A stretch of DNA of 64,000 nt, from positions 310,001 to 374,000 of the forward strand of contig NZ_PHRF01000041.1 of NCBI RefSeq assembly GCF_004151105.1, given 5' to 3'. A model generated the notes under the pieces. That model ran no database searches and was not told the DNA's origin. It saw only the letters and a program-made list of their open reading frames with translations. Origin of the DNA: Streptomyces sp. L-9-10 (GTDB lineage: Bacteria; Actinomycetota; Actinomycetes; Streptomycetales; Streptomycetaceae). The translations under genes were made by a program, and so were the position numbers. This document shows positions 17,449-25,972 of the stretch, one piece after another (position 1 is the first letter of the stretch; every line of letters begins with the position of its first letter).

Positions 17449-19521
17449 ATGGTTGAACGGGAAGCGGGCCCCTTGTCGCTCCCCGACGACTGGCCCGCCC
17501 GTCCGTACATCAGTCTGTCCCTCAACCGGATGGGGACCTTCGACTGGCACCTCGACAGCGGGCTCCTCCATCTCGACGACCCCGCCCTCGCGGTCCTCGA
17601 TCTGCGGCCCGGCGAATACGACGGCCGGCCGAGCGGCCTGGAGACGCGATTGTCGCAGAGCGAGAGCAGCCGGCTGACGGAGGTGGTGGAGCGGGCGCTG
17701 CGGGACGGCAGCGCCACCTACGGGGCGTACCTCCGTATCCGGCGACGGGACGGAACCCCGCGCTGGACGCACACCCAGGGCGCCATCCGCCGTGACCCGG
17801 CAGGCCGGCCCTACCGCGTCATCGGCATCGTCCGTGACGCCTCCCAGGAACTGGCGGACTCGGCCGCACGGCTCGAACTGAGCGCGGTGCGCCGGGTGCG
17901 CACCAGCGTCGTCGAGGGCACGGCCGCCGCGCTCGCCCACGCCAGGACCGTCCAGGACGTCATCGACGTACTGAAGGACTCCCACGGCCTGGCACACCTC
18001 GGGGCCAGCAGCCTGGTCATGGGGCTGATGGAGGCGGGACGCATCCATATGGTCGCCGAGGGCCCCGAGGGCTCCTACGTACCGGGGACGCGGGTCACCC
18101 GCACCGACGAGCAGTACCCGATGAGCGAGGTCGTACGCACGCTCGTCCCGCGCTTCATCGAGTCCGCCGAGGAGTTCGCGGAGCGCTACCCCGTGCTGTG
18201 GCCGGACATCCGCGGGCTGGGCATCAACGCCGCCGCCTATCTGCCGCTGATCGCCCAGGCGCGGCCCATCGGCGCCCTCGGGCTGCTCTACCGGGAGAAG
18301 AGCGGCTTCACCGCCGAGGACCGCAATCTGCTGGTCGCGCTCGGCAGCAGTATCGCCCAGAGCCTCCAGCGCGCCGTCCTCTTCGAGCAGGAGCACGATC
18401 TCGCCGAGGGGCTCCAGCAGGCGATGCTGCCCCGCCGGATCCCCGCGGTGCCGGGCGCCGAGATCGCGGTCCGCTACCGCTCGGCCCGGCTCGGCCGGGA
18501 CATCGGAGGCGACTGGTACGACGTGATCCCGCTGCCCGGCGGCCGGGTCGGGGCGGTCATCGGCGACGTGCAGGGCCATGACACCCACGCGGCCGCCGTG
18601 ATGGGGCAGCTGCGCATCGTGCTGCGCGCGTACGCGGCCGAGGGGCACGCGCCGGCCACCGTGATGGCGCGGGCCTCGGTCTTCCTCCACGAGCTGGACA
18701 CGGACCGCTTCGCGACCTGCACCTACGCGGAGGCCGACCTCGCCACCGGAGTGATCCAGCTGGTCCGGGCCGGCCATGTCGATCCGCTGATCAGGGAAAC
18801 CGACGGCAGCTGCCGCAGACTTCCGGTGCCCGGCGGGATGCCGCTCGGCCTCTCCGCGGCCTTCGGCCGGCTCGACTACCCGGTGGAGACGATCGAACTG
18901 GACCCCGGCCAGGCCCTGTTGCTCTACACCGACGGGCTGGTGGAGCAGCCGGGCGCCGATCTGGACGACGGGCTTCAGCTGCTGGCCGCGCTGGTACGGG
19001 ACGGTCCGCACGATCTCCAGCTGCTGGCCGACCGGCTCTGTGAGGTGGTGGACGCGCGGGGCGGCGAGGACGATGTCGCGGTGCTGCTGCTGCGCCGCCT
19101 GGGTACGCGCGCCCCCCGCTCGGGCGGCCGGCTCCAGCAGCAGGTCGCGCAGAGAGACCCTGAGGGGCTGAGCACCGCACGGCACATGATCCGCGCGGCG
19201 GTGGCCGCCTGGGGGGCCAGGGGACGCTCCGACGAGATCGAACTGGCCGCCGACGAGCTGATCACCAACGCGCTGCTGCACACCGACGGCGGGGCCGTCG
19301 TGACCGTACGGGTGGTGGCCGGGGCGGAGCGACGGATGAGGGTCGAGGTCGAGGACGGTTCCAGCGCCCTCCCGCACCGCCGGGACGCCGGGTCCTCAGG
19401 GGTCTCGGGACGCGGGCTCCAGCTCGTGGAAGGGCTGGCGGACGAGTGGGGCGTGGAGTCGCGCGGCAGTGGCAAGTGCGTGTGGTGCGACTTCATCGTC
19501 CCGGACCGACCGTCACATTGA
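17449..19521 (+). CDS. PAS-GAF-SpoIIE phosphatase with C-terminal anti-sigma kinase domain
   Basis: 690 residues, no membrane segment. Order: PAS (~35-140, RRDGTPRWTHTQGAI), GAF (~165-325), PP2C/SpoIIE phosphatase (~335-555) and an RsbW-like HATPase_c domain (~570-688). Metal-binding blocks of the phosphatase are present (DIGGDWYDVI, VIGDVQGHD, YTDGLVE, GGEDDVAVLLL). The kinase domain has the N-box ELAADELITNALLH and a G-box-like SGVSGRGLQLVEGLAD. Such proteins act on STAS anti-sigma-factor antagonists in a partner-switching pathway; PAS and GAF should sense a small ligand. The gene stands alone, with no sigma factor or antagonist beside it. Confidence 0.9.
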   Translation: MVEREAGPLSLPDDWPARPYISLSLNRMGTFDWHLDSGLLHLDDPALAVLDLRPGEYDGRPSGLETRLSQSESSRLTEVVERALRDGSATYGAYLRIRRRDGTPRWTHTQGAIRRDPAGRPYRVIGIVRDASQELADSAARLELSAVRRVRTSVVEGTAAALAHARTVQDVIDVLKDSHGLAHLGASSLVMGLMEAGRIHMVAEGPEGSYVPGTRVTRTDEQYPMSEVVRTLVPRFIESAEEFAERYPVLWPDIRGLGINAAAYLPLIAQARPIGALGLLYREKSGFTAEDRNLLVALGSSIAQSLQRAVLFEQEHDLAEGLQQAMLPRRIPAVPGAEIAVRYRSARLGRDIGGDWYDVIPLPGGRVGAVIGDVQGHDTHAAAVMGQLRIVLRAYAAEGHAPATVMARASVFLHELDTDRFATCTYAEADLATGVIQLVRAGHVDPLIRETDGSCRRLPVPGGMPLGLSAAFGRLDYPVETIELDPGQALLLYTDGLVEQPGADLDDGLQLLAALVRDGPHDLQLLADRLCEVVDARGGEDDVAVLLLRRLGTRAPRSGGRLQQQVAQRDPEGLSTARHMIRAAVAAWGARGRSDEIELAADELITNALLHTDGGAVVTVRVVAGAERRMRVEVEDGSSALPHRRDAGSSGVSGRGLQLVEGLADEWGVESRGSGKCVWCDFIVPDRPSH

Positions 19522-19631
19522 GCGGTTTTCGTCGTTAATTGTAGGTGGCTTGATCGTACTTGACCGTAACTGGACAAAGGCGATGGACTGAGCCCGTCGC
19601 CGTACCTCGCCTTCTAGGACCTGGGGTTTCC

Positions 19632-21059
19632 TTGACCACCGAGCTGCTGGCACCTCTCGATCTGGCCTTCTGGCATCTCGAATCCGCGGACCATCCCATG
19701 CATCTCGGCGCGCTCGCGGTCTTCACCGCGGCACCCGGCACGGCCGGCGGAGCGGGCGTGCGGGAACTGCTCGCCGCGCGCGCCGCCGCCATTCCGCGGC
19801 TCAGGATGCGGGTACGGGACGTCTGGCTGCCGGTCGGCGGCGCGGCCTGGGCGGTGCACAAGGAATTCGACGTACGCCGGCATGTGCGCCGACTGCCGCT
19901 GCCGGCGGGGGAGTTCGCGACGGAGGCGGCGCGGCTGGCCGGGGAGCTGATGGAACGTCCGCTGGAACGCGGCATTCCGCCGTGGGAGATGTACGTCCTG
20001 ACGCCGGAAGGTGACAGCGGTGATGGCGAGGCGTTGGTGGCGGCGGACGGTGGCCGTCCCTTCGCCGTCCTGGTGAAGCTGCACCACGCGCTGGCCGACG
20101 GTATGCGGGCCGTCGCCATCGGCGCCGGCATCTTCGACCAGATCGCCGACGCGCGGGCGGCCGGGGACCGCCGGACGCGCCCGGTGCCGCCCCGGTCCTG
20201 GCTTCCCGGCCCCTGGCAGGTCGCCGGGCTGGCCAGAGGCCGGATCGAGGAGCTGGGCCGGGCGGTCGGCATCGGCGCCTCCGTCGTACGGGCCAGCCGG
20301 CTCGACCCGCGCGGTATGCCCGCGCTCACCGCCGGATCCAGCGGGACACGGCGACTGGCCACCGCCCTGCTCGATCTGGAGGACGTCCAGCGGATCCGCA
20401 GGGCCGCGGGCGGCACGGCCAACGACATCCTCCTCGCGACCGTGACCGGCGCGCTGCGGCGCTGGATGCTCGAACGGGGCGAGCCGCTGCCCGCCACCGC
20501 GCCGCGCGCGCTCGTACCGGTCACCCGGCGCAGGCCGGGCGGTCCGTCCGGGTCGGGCAACCGGCTCTCCGCCTATCTTCTCGGTCTGCCGGTGGCGGAG
20601 GCCGACCCGCGGGCCAGACTGGCCGCCGTACGCCTGGGCATGGACCGCAACAAGACCGGCGGCCCCTCGCGCGGGGCCGGCGCGGTGGCCGTCCTCGCGG
20701 ACCAACTGCCGCCGCTCGCCCACCGGCTGGGGGCGCCCCTCGCCGGCAGCGCGGCCAGAATGCTCTTCGACATCCTGGTGACGAGCGTCCCGCTGCCGCG
20801 CTCCACGCTCTCGCTGGGCGGCTGCCCGCTGCGCGAGGTGTATCCGATGGCGCCGCTCGCCCGCGGACAGTCCCTGGCGGTGGCGCTCTCCACCTACGGC
20901 GGGAAGGTGCATGTGGGGCTGGTCGCCGACGGCAAGGCCGTGCCGGACCTCGACCGGCTGGCGCGCGGGATGACCGAGGAACTACGGGAACTGCTGCGGG
21001 TCACCGGGCCGAGCGGCCGGATCCGCTCCGCCGGCCCCGCCCGAGCGGCCCGCACGTAG
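19632..21059 (+). CDS. wax ester synthase / diacylglycerol acyltransferase (WS/DGAT) family protein
   Basis: 475 residues if read from the TTG at 19632, which follows GGACCTGGGG and gives the typical opening MTTELLAPLDLAFWHLES; an earlier TTG at 19560 is possible. The active-site motif HHxxxDG is HHALADG (His151-His152). The C-terminal DUF1298-like region includes VTSVPLPRSTLSLGG. The enzyme esterifies diacylglycerol or a fatty alcohol with acyl-CoA to make storage lipid. The short gap upstream is AT-rich for this genome (TTAATTG, TTGATC, TTGACC), so the gene probably has its own promoter. Confidence 0.88.
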   Translation: MTTELLAPLDLAFWHLESADHPMHLGALAVFTAAPGTAGGAGVRELLAARAAAIPRLRMRVRDVWLPVGGAAWAVHKEFDVRRHVRRLPLPAGEFATEAARLAGELMERPLERGIPPWEMYVLTPEGDSGDGEALVAADGGRPFAVLVKLHHALADGMRAVAIGAGIFDQIADARAAGDRRTRPVPPRSWLPGPWQVAGLARGRIEELGRAVGIGASVVRASRLDPRGMPALTAGSSGTRRLATALLDLEDVQRIRRAAGGTANDILLATVTGALRRWMLERGEPLPATAPRALVPVTRRRPGGPSGSGNRLSAYLLGLPVAEADPRARLAAVRLGMDRNKTGGPSRGAGAVAVLADQLPPLAHRLGAPLAGSAARMLFDILVTSVPLPRSTLSLGGCPLREVYPMAPLARGQSLAVALSTYGGKVHVGLVADGKAVPDLDRLARGMTEELRELLRVTGPSGRIRSAGPARAART

Positions 21060-21156
21060 CTCCGCAGAGCTCCCCACAGCCCAGCAGCGGTCCGCGAAAC
21101 CGCGAGAGATCGGACAGCTGGGTGTGAACTCCTCGGAGATTGCTGCCCCATGGGTG

Positions 21157-21191
21157 TTGACGCGTCCAGTCATCCGATGAATATTTCATCG
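21157..21191 (+). promoter_or_regulatory. promoter with overlapping palindromic operator before the fucose-type operon
   Basis: TTGACG (21157-21162) is a strong -35 candidate, with GAATAT (21179-21184) 16 bp later as -10. The -10 lies inside the perfect dyad CGATGAA-TAT-TTCATCG (21175-21191), whose flanks (ATC/GAT) extend the symmetry. A repressor bound here would block the polymerase. The shape suits a GntR (FadR subfamily) operator; no regulator gene is adjacent. Confidence 0.6.
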
Positions 21192-21264
21192 TGATCGGCA
21201 TCTCGGTCGCTCCCGGCATCGGCCGGTGCGGCCGGCAGGCGCAACATCGGGAGGCGGCAGCGGT

Positions 21265-22281
21265 ATGCGGCACACCACGCTCGGACACGGAACGGTCGGG
21301 GTGACCGGACTGTCCTTCGGGGCGGCCGGGATCGGCAATCTCTACACCCCCGTCGCACCCGAGCAGGCCGCCGCGGCGGTGGACGCCGCCTGGGACGCGG
21401 GCATCCGCTACTTCGACACCGCGCCGCACTACGGCCTGGGGCTCTCCGAGCGGCGGCTCGGCGAGGCGCTGCGCGACCGGCCGCGCGGCGCGTACACCCT
21501 CTCCACCAAAGTGGGCCGGCTGCTCGACCCCGTGTCCGGCGCCGGACCCCTCGGCGACGATCTCGCCCACGGCTTCGCCGTACCCGCCACGCACCGCCGC
21601 GTCTGGGACTTCAGCGGGGACGGGGTACGCCGCTCCATCGAGGACAGCCTCCGGCGCCTCGGAGTGGACCGGATCGACATCGTCTATCTGCACGATCCCG
21701 ACGACCACGCGGAGGAAGCCTTCCGGCAGGCGTATCCGGCGCTGGAGCGGCTGCGCGGTGAAGGGGTCGTCGGGGCGATCGGCGCCGGGATGAACCAGAC
21801 GGCGATGCTCACCCGCTTCCTCCGCGACACCGACGCCGATGTCGTGCTGTGCGCCGGCCGCTTCACCCTGCTCGACCAGTCTGCGCTCACCGCGCTGCTG
21901 CCCGAGGCCCTGGCGCGCGGCAGGAGCGTGGTCGCCGGCGGGGTCTTCAACTCCGGGCTGCTCGCCGACCCGCGCCCCGGCGCGACGTACGACTACACCG
22001 CGGCCCCGCCCGAGCTGCTCGACCGGGCCCTGCGGATGGACGCCGTCGCCCGGCGGTACGGAGTGCCCCTGCGGGCCGCGGCCCTGCACTACCCGTCGCG
22101 TCATCCGGCCGTCGCCAGCGTGCTCGTCGGCGCCCGTTCCGCGGCGGAGGTACGCGACGCGGCCGAACTCGCCGCCCGTACCGTCCCCGACGAGCTGTGG
22201 GCCGAACTGCGCGCGGAAGGACTGCTGACCGAAGGACCACAGCCCGAAGGACCGCTGACCGAGGACGGAGTGCTGTCATGA
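21265..22281 (+). CDS. aldo/keto reductase, probable L-fucose (D-threo-aldose) 1-dehydrogenase
   Basis: 338 residues from the ATG at 21265 behind GGGAGG. The TIM-barrel catalytic tetrad is visible: Asp and Tyr in YFDTAPHYGLGLSER, Lys in LSTKVGRLL, His in DIVYLHDPDD. The N-terminus LSFGAAGIGNLY is typical of the D-threo-aldose dehydrogenase branch, which oxidises L-fucose and related sugars to the 1,5-lactone with NAD(P)+. The gene is first in an operon; its stop overlaps the next start (ATGA). The two following genes encode a mutarotase and a lactonase, which fit the steps before and after this oxidation. Pyridoxal 4-dehydrogenase is a related alternative. Confidence 0.85.
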   Translation: MRHTTLGHGTVGVTGLSFGAAGIGNLYTPVAPEQAAAAVDAAWDAGIRYFDTAPHYGLGLSERRLGEALRDRPRGAYTLSTKVGRLLDPVSGAGPLGDDLAHGFAVPATHRRVWDFSGDGVRRSIEDSLRRLGVDRIDIVYLHDPDDHAEEAFRQAYPALERLRGEGVVGAIGAGMNQTAMLTRFLRDTDADVVLCAGRFTLLDQSALTALLPEALARGRSVVAGGVFNSGLLADPRPGATYDYTAAPPELLDRALRMDAVARRYGVPLRAAALHYPSRHPAVASVLVGARSAAEVRDAAELAARTVPDELWAELRAEGLLTEGPQPEGPLTEDGVLS

Positions 22282-22592
22282 GGGTCGCCCTGCACACCAA
22301 GGTCCGCGCCGACCGGGTCGGGGAGTACGAGGCGGCGCACCGCGAGGTGCCCGCCGAGCTCACCGCCGCGATCCGCGCCGCGGGCGCCACCTCCTGGACC
22401 ATCTGGCGCGGCGGTACCGATCTCTTCCATCTGCTGGAGTGCGAGGACTACCCCCGTCTGCTCGCCGAGCTGGACCAGCTTCCGGTCAATGTCGCCTGGC
22501 AGGCCAGGATGGCCGAGCTGCTCGACGTCGTGCACGACTACTCCGCGGCCGGCGCCGGAGCCGGTCTGCCCGTCGTCTGGGAGCTGCCATGA
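22278..22592 (+). CDS. L-rhamnose/L-fucose mutarotase family protein
   Basis: 104 residues, the size of the RhaM/FucU-like ferredoxin-fold mutarotases (former DUF718). Conserved features are the N-terminal strand RVALHTKVRADRVGEYEAAH, TSWTIWRGGTDLFHLLEC and the late WQARMAELL segment, with a His in the first strand and Trp residues lining the site. It interconverts the alpha and beta anomers of a 6-deoxy sugar and would feed the preferred anomer to the dehydrogenase encoded upstream. It overlaps both neighbours by ATGA, so the three proteins are produced together. Confidence 0.85.
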   Translation: MRVALHTKVRADRVGEYEAAHREVPAELTAAIRAAGATSWTIWRGGTDLFHLLECEDYPRLLAELDQLPVNVAWQARMAELLDVVHDYSAAGAGAGLPVVWELP

Positions 22593-23440
22593 CACCGCCC
22601 GGCGTGATCGACGCGCACCACCACATCTGGGATCTGTCCGTACGCGACCAGGACTGGATCACCGGCCCCGCCATGGCCCCCATCCGCCGGAACTTCACCC
22701 TCGCGGACCTGGACGCCGAGAGCCGGGCCGCCGGGGTGTCCGCGACCGTGCTCGTCCAGACCATCGGGGTCCCAGAGGAGACCCCCGAGTTCCTCGCCGC
22801 CGCCGACGGCAGCGATCTCGTCGCGGGCGTCGTCGGCTGGACCGATCTCACCGCGCCCGGGGTCGCGGACACGCTCGCCGCACTGCGCGAGCTGCCCGGC
22901 GGCGACCGGCTGGTGGGGATACGCCATCAGGTGCAGGGGGAACCCGACCCGGAGTGGCTGCTGCGCCCGGACGTACAACGCGGTCTGGCCGCCGTCGCCG
23001 CCGCGGGACTCGTGTACGACCTGGTCATCCTGGAGCACCAGCTGCCCGCCGCCGCGAAGGCCGCCGAGCTGCTGCCCGGTCTCACGTTCGTCCTCGACCA
23101 TCTCGGCAAGCCGCCGATCGCCGGGGGCGCGACAGAGCCGTGGGCGGGCCTGGTCAGGGCGCTGGCCGCGCGGCCGAACACCGTCTGCAAGCTCTCCGGG
23201 ATGGTCACCGAGGCCGCCTGGGACTCCTGGACGGCCGAGGGGCTGCGCCCGTACGCCGACACGGTCCTCGACGCCTTCGGGCCCGAACGGCTGATGTTCG
23301 GCTCCGACTGGCCGGTGTGCCGGCTGGCCGCCACCTACGGAGAGGTCCTCGACGCGGCGCGCACCCTGACCGACGGACTGAGCGAGGACGAGCGCGACGC
23401 GGTCTTCCGGGACACCGCGCGGCGCGTCTACGCCCTCTGA
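22589..23440 (+). CDS. amidohydrolase, probable L-fuconolactonase
   Basis: 283 residues of the amidohydrolase-2 / COG3618 lactonase family. Metal-site blocks are DAHHHIWDL at residues 8-16, FVLDHLGKP in the middle and FGSDWPVC near the C-terminus (final Asp). The family hydrolyses L-fucono- and related sugar 1,5-lactones to the acids. The ATGA overlap places it third in the operon after the sugar dehydrogenase and mutarotase. The next enzymes of the pathway (dehydratase and onward) are not in this window. The last 13 bp overlap the convergent alpha/beta hydrolase gene. Confidence 0.85.
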   Translation: MTPPGVIDAHHHIWDLSVRDQDWITGPAMAPIRRNFTLADLDAESRAAGVSATVLVQTIGVPEETPEFLAAADGSDLVAGVVGWTDLTAPGVADTLAALRELPGGDRLVGIRHQVQGEPDPEWLLRPDVQRGLAAVAAAGLVYDLVILEHQLPAAAKAAELLPGLTFVLDHLGKPPIAGGATEPWAGLVRALAARPNTVCKLSGMVTEAAWDSWTAEGLRPYADTVLDAFGPERLMFGSDWPVCRLAATYGEVLDAARTLTDGLSEDERDAVFRDTARRVYAL

Positions 23441-24147
23441 ACCGGATCGATGCCGTCCTCGGCCGGCTCAGGGAAGGCATGGCGCACCGGGCCGGGGAAC
23501 GGCTCCATGCCCAGCAGCGCGGTGACCGAGTGGGTGGCCAGGGTGTGCCAGACCCGCGCGCGGCGCAGCATCGCGTGATCACCGCCCGGCAGCAGTACGG
23601 CACACGCCTCGGCGCCCGCCGCACGGGCGCGGGCGGCCAGCTCCAGGCTGCCGCGCGGATCCGTGACCCGGTCACGGTCGCCGTGCAGCAGCACCGTCCT
23701 GGTGCCCGCCAGCTGCGCCACCGGCTCGTCGGGCGGACACCAGGGCGCGAGCCCCACCACCCCGCTGACCAGGTCATGCCCGGCGGCGGCCAGGGCGGCA
23801 CGGCCGCCCATCGAGTGCCCCACGAGCACGACGGGCACGGGGCCGACCAGAGGCTCCAGCTCATCGAGCGCCCGGCGGGTGTCGCGCGCCGCGTCGGCCC
23901 GGCTGCCGTTCCAGCCCCGGCAGCGGTAGCGCACCCGGCCCACCACGACGTCGTACCCGTCGGTGGCCCGTAGCACCGCGCGGGTGAACGGCCACATCCG
24001 GGCGCCGGGCAGACTCAGCCGGGCCGGCGGCGCCACGCCCTCCTCGCGCCCGCCGTGCAGCACCAGGACGACGGCGCGGGGACGCGCGGCGGTCCTGTCG
24101 AGGACGAGGGCGGGCTGGACGGCGGCTCGGCGATCGCGTACGGACAC
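23428..24147 (-). CDS. alpha/beta-fold hydrolase
   Basis: 239 residues. After a short N-terminus comes the oxyanion segment VVLVLHGGREEG, the nucleophile elbow GHSMGG, and VLLHGDRDRVTDP containing the acid; the likely catalytic His is in LLPGGDHAML. This is a complete serine hydrolase triad of dienelactone hydrolase-like type. It has no signal peptide. Substrate unknown. It faces the fucose operon convergently, with a 13-bp overlap, and is divergent from the Fpg gene, so it is probably expressed alone. Confidence 0.85.
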   Translation of the reverse strand: MSVRDRRAAVQPALVLDRTAARPRAVVLVLHGGREEGVAPPARLSLPGARMWPFTRAVLRATDGYDVVVGRVRYRCRGWNGSRADAARDTRRALDELEPLVGPVPVVLVGHSMGGRAALAAAGHDLVSGVVGLAPWCPPDEPVAQLAGTRTVLLHGDRDRVTDPRGSLELAARARAAGAEACAVLLPGGDHAMLRRARVWHTLATHSVTALLGMEPFPGPVRHAFPEPAEDGIDPVQRA

Positions 24148-24309
24148 GGGGGCCTTCCTTCCGACGGCGGGAGCCCGGGAGCTGCCCGGGGCACCTCTGG
24201 CGGGCCTCTTCCATGAACGATCCGGCGAACGGATTCGTCGCCGTGCCGGTCATGGAACCCACGACCGGCCCGCCGGGCGTTCCCTCAGCCCCTGCGGCAC
24301 CCTGGACGC

Positions 24310-25185
24310 ATGCCGGAAGTACCCGAAGTCGAAGCGCTGCGAGAGTTTCTCGACGGCCGGCTGGTGGGCAGGGACATCGTCCGTGTCCTGCCACTGGCCA
24401 TCAGCGTGCTCAAAACATACGATCCGCCTCTCTCCGCACTGGAGGGCGCCACGGTCACCGCGATCGCCCGCCACGGCAAGTATCTCGACATCGTCGCGCG
24501 TGATGCCGGGGACGGCGAACTGCATCTCGCCATCCATCTCGCCCGCGCGGGCTGGCTCCGTTGGAAGGACTCCTTCCCGGCCGCTCCCCCTCGGCCCGGC
24601 AAGGGACCGCTCGCGCTGCGCGCCGTTCTCGGCGGGGGAGACGGGTTCGATCTCACCGAGGCCGGCACCACCAAGCGCCTCGCCGTGCATCTCGTACGCG
24701 ATCCCGCGGATGTTCCCGGGATCGCGCGCCTCGGCCCCGATCCGCTCGACGACTCCTTCGACCGGGCCGCGTTCGCCCGGCTCCTCGCCGGTGAGAACCG
24801 GCAGATCAAGGGCGCGCTGCGCGACCAGCGCCTGATCGCGGGCATCGGCAACGCCTACAGCGACGAGATCCTGCACGTGGCGAGGATGTCGCCGTTCAAG
24901 CCGGTGAAGAACCTCTCCGAGGACGAGATCACGACCCTCTACGAGGCACTGCGCGACACGCTGCGCGAGGCCGTCGCACGCTCGCGCGGAGTGGCGGCCG
25001 GGCGGCTCAAGGCGGAGAAGAAGAGCGGGCTGCGGGTACACGGCCGTACCGGTGAATCCTGTCCCGTCTGCGGCGACACGATCCGCCAGGTCTCGTTCAG
25101 CGACTCCTCGCTCCAGTACTGCCCGACCTGCCAGACGGGCGGGAAGCCGCTCGCCGACCGCAGGATGTCGCGCCTGCTCAAGTGA
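24310..25185 (+). CDS. Fpg/Nei-family DNA glycosylase
   Basis: 291 residues. The N-terminus PEVPEVEALREFL supplies the catalytic Pro2 and Glu3 exposed after Met removal. The helix-two-turn-helix region contains IKGALRDQRLIAGIGNAYSDEIL, and the C-terminal zinc finger is CPVC, then CPTC 16 residues later. It excises oxidised bases and nicks the strand by beta/delta-elimination in base-excision repair. Streptomyces genomes have several such paralogues, and this N-terminus is not the classical PELPEVE of MutM, so I assign the family rather than MutM itself. It is divergent from the hydrolase gene. Confidence 0.92.
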   Translation: MPEVPEVEALREFLDGRLVGRDIVRVLPLAISVLKTYDPPLSALEGATVTAIARHGKYLDIVARDAGDGELHLAIHLARAGWLRWKDSFPAAPPRPGKGPLALRAVLGGGDGFDLTEAGTTKRLAVHLVRDPADVPGIARLGPDPLDDSFDRAAFARLLAGENRQIKGALRDQRLIAGIGNAYSDEILHVARMSPFKPVKNLSEDEITTLYEALRDTLREAVARSRGVAAGRLKAEKKSGLRVHGRTGESCPVCGDTIRQVSFSDSSLQYCPTCQTGGKPLADRRMSRLLK

Positions 25186-25224
25186 GGGTGGCCCGCTGAC
25201 CGCCGCGCGCTCACCGGCCGGCCG

Positions 25225-25890
25225 TCATCGCCCGCCGATGGTCATCACACGGCGGCCGTCCGACGCACGGACCTCGAAGTGGTCGATCTCGCCGGGCCGC
25301 AGCGCCGCACCGCCCCGGGTCACCAGCGGTGTGGAGCCGCCCGCCCGCGCCGCCCACGACGTCACGGTCTCCCTCGACCCGTCCCGGCCCACCGCGATCA
25401 GGGCGCAGGAGCCGGAGTCACCGGACCGGACCAGTTCAAGGCCGATATCCGCCCCCCACGCCTTCTCCGCCGCCGTCACCACCGCCGCCGTGCCCGTCGA
25501 CCGGTCCGACGCGGTCCACCGGGCCGTCACCGGTGCGCCAGGATCCGCCCGGGGAACCACGGCGAGGACGGCGAGTGGACCGCCCACCGCGAGCACCACC
25601 GCCGCGGCCACCAGCGCGAGCCGCCGTCCGCGGTCCCGGCGCCGCCGCGCGGCGGTACGGCCGAGCAGCCCGGCCAGCAGCTCAGGACCCGCGGCGGTGT
25701 ACGGCGCCGTTCCGGCGGGGATGCGCCGCGCGTACGCGTCCAACTGCTCCTTCACGGAGCCGAATTCGGCCAGCAGCTCCGAACAGCGCGGACAGTCCGT
25801 CAGATGGTCCTCGAACCGGAAGGCGTCCGCGGCGTCGAGCACGCCCAGTGAGTAAGCGCCGGCATCACGATGGAGGTCCAAGGTCCGCAT
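25225..25890 (-). CDS. membrane-anchored anti-sigma-like protein (zf-HC2)
   Basis: 221 residues from the ATG at 25890; upstream in-frame codons would give a poorly conserved extension. The N-terminal zinc anti-sigma domain has H-x3-C-x2-C as HLTDCPRC and the start LHRDAGAYSLGVLDAADAFRFE. One membrane segment (~LALVAAAVVLAVGGPLAVLAV) is followed by a ~100-residue extracytoplasmic domain. It should hold an ECF sigma factor inactive until an envelope signal arrives. No sigma gene is adjacent; the nearest is the ECF gene at ~31 kb. It is divergent from the LytTR regulator and ends 39 bp from the convergent Fpg gene. Confidence 0.85.
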   Translation of the reverse strand: MRTLDLHRDAGAYSLGVLDAADAFRFEDHLTDCPRCSELLAEFGSVKEQLDAYARRIPAGTAPYTAAGPELLAGLLGRTAARRRRDRGRRLALVAAAVVLAVGGPLAVLAVVPRADPGAPVTARWTASDRSTGTAAVVTAAEKAWGADIGLELVRSGDSGSCALIAVGRDGSRETVTSWAARAGGSTPLVTRGGAALRPGEIDHFEVRASDGRRVMTIGGR

Positions 25891-25972
25891 GCTGTCTGTT
25901 ACGCAGCGGAACGCGGAATGACTCAAGCCGTGGGAGTCCTTGTACGCGGGGCACCGCCTACACTCCGGCCAC

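Noticed and set aside
21060..21156. Additional gene between the acyltransferase and the fucose operon
   Set aside because: Frames here are short, antisense or run into the promoter dyad and have no ribosome-binding site.
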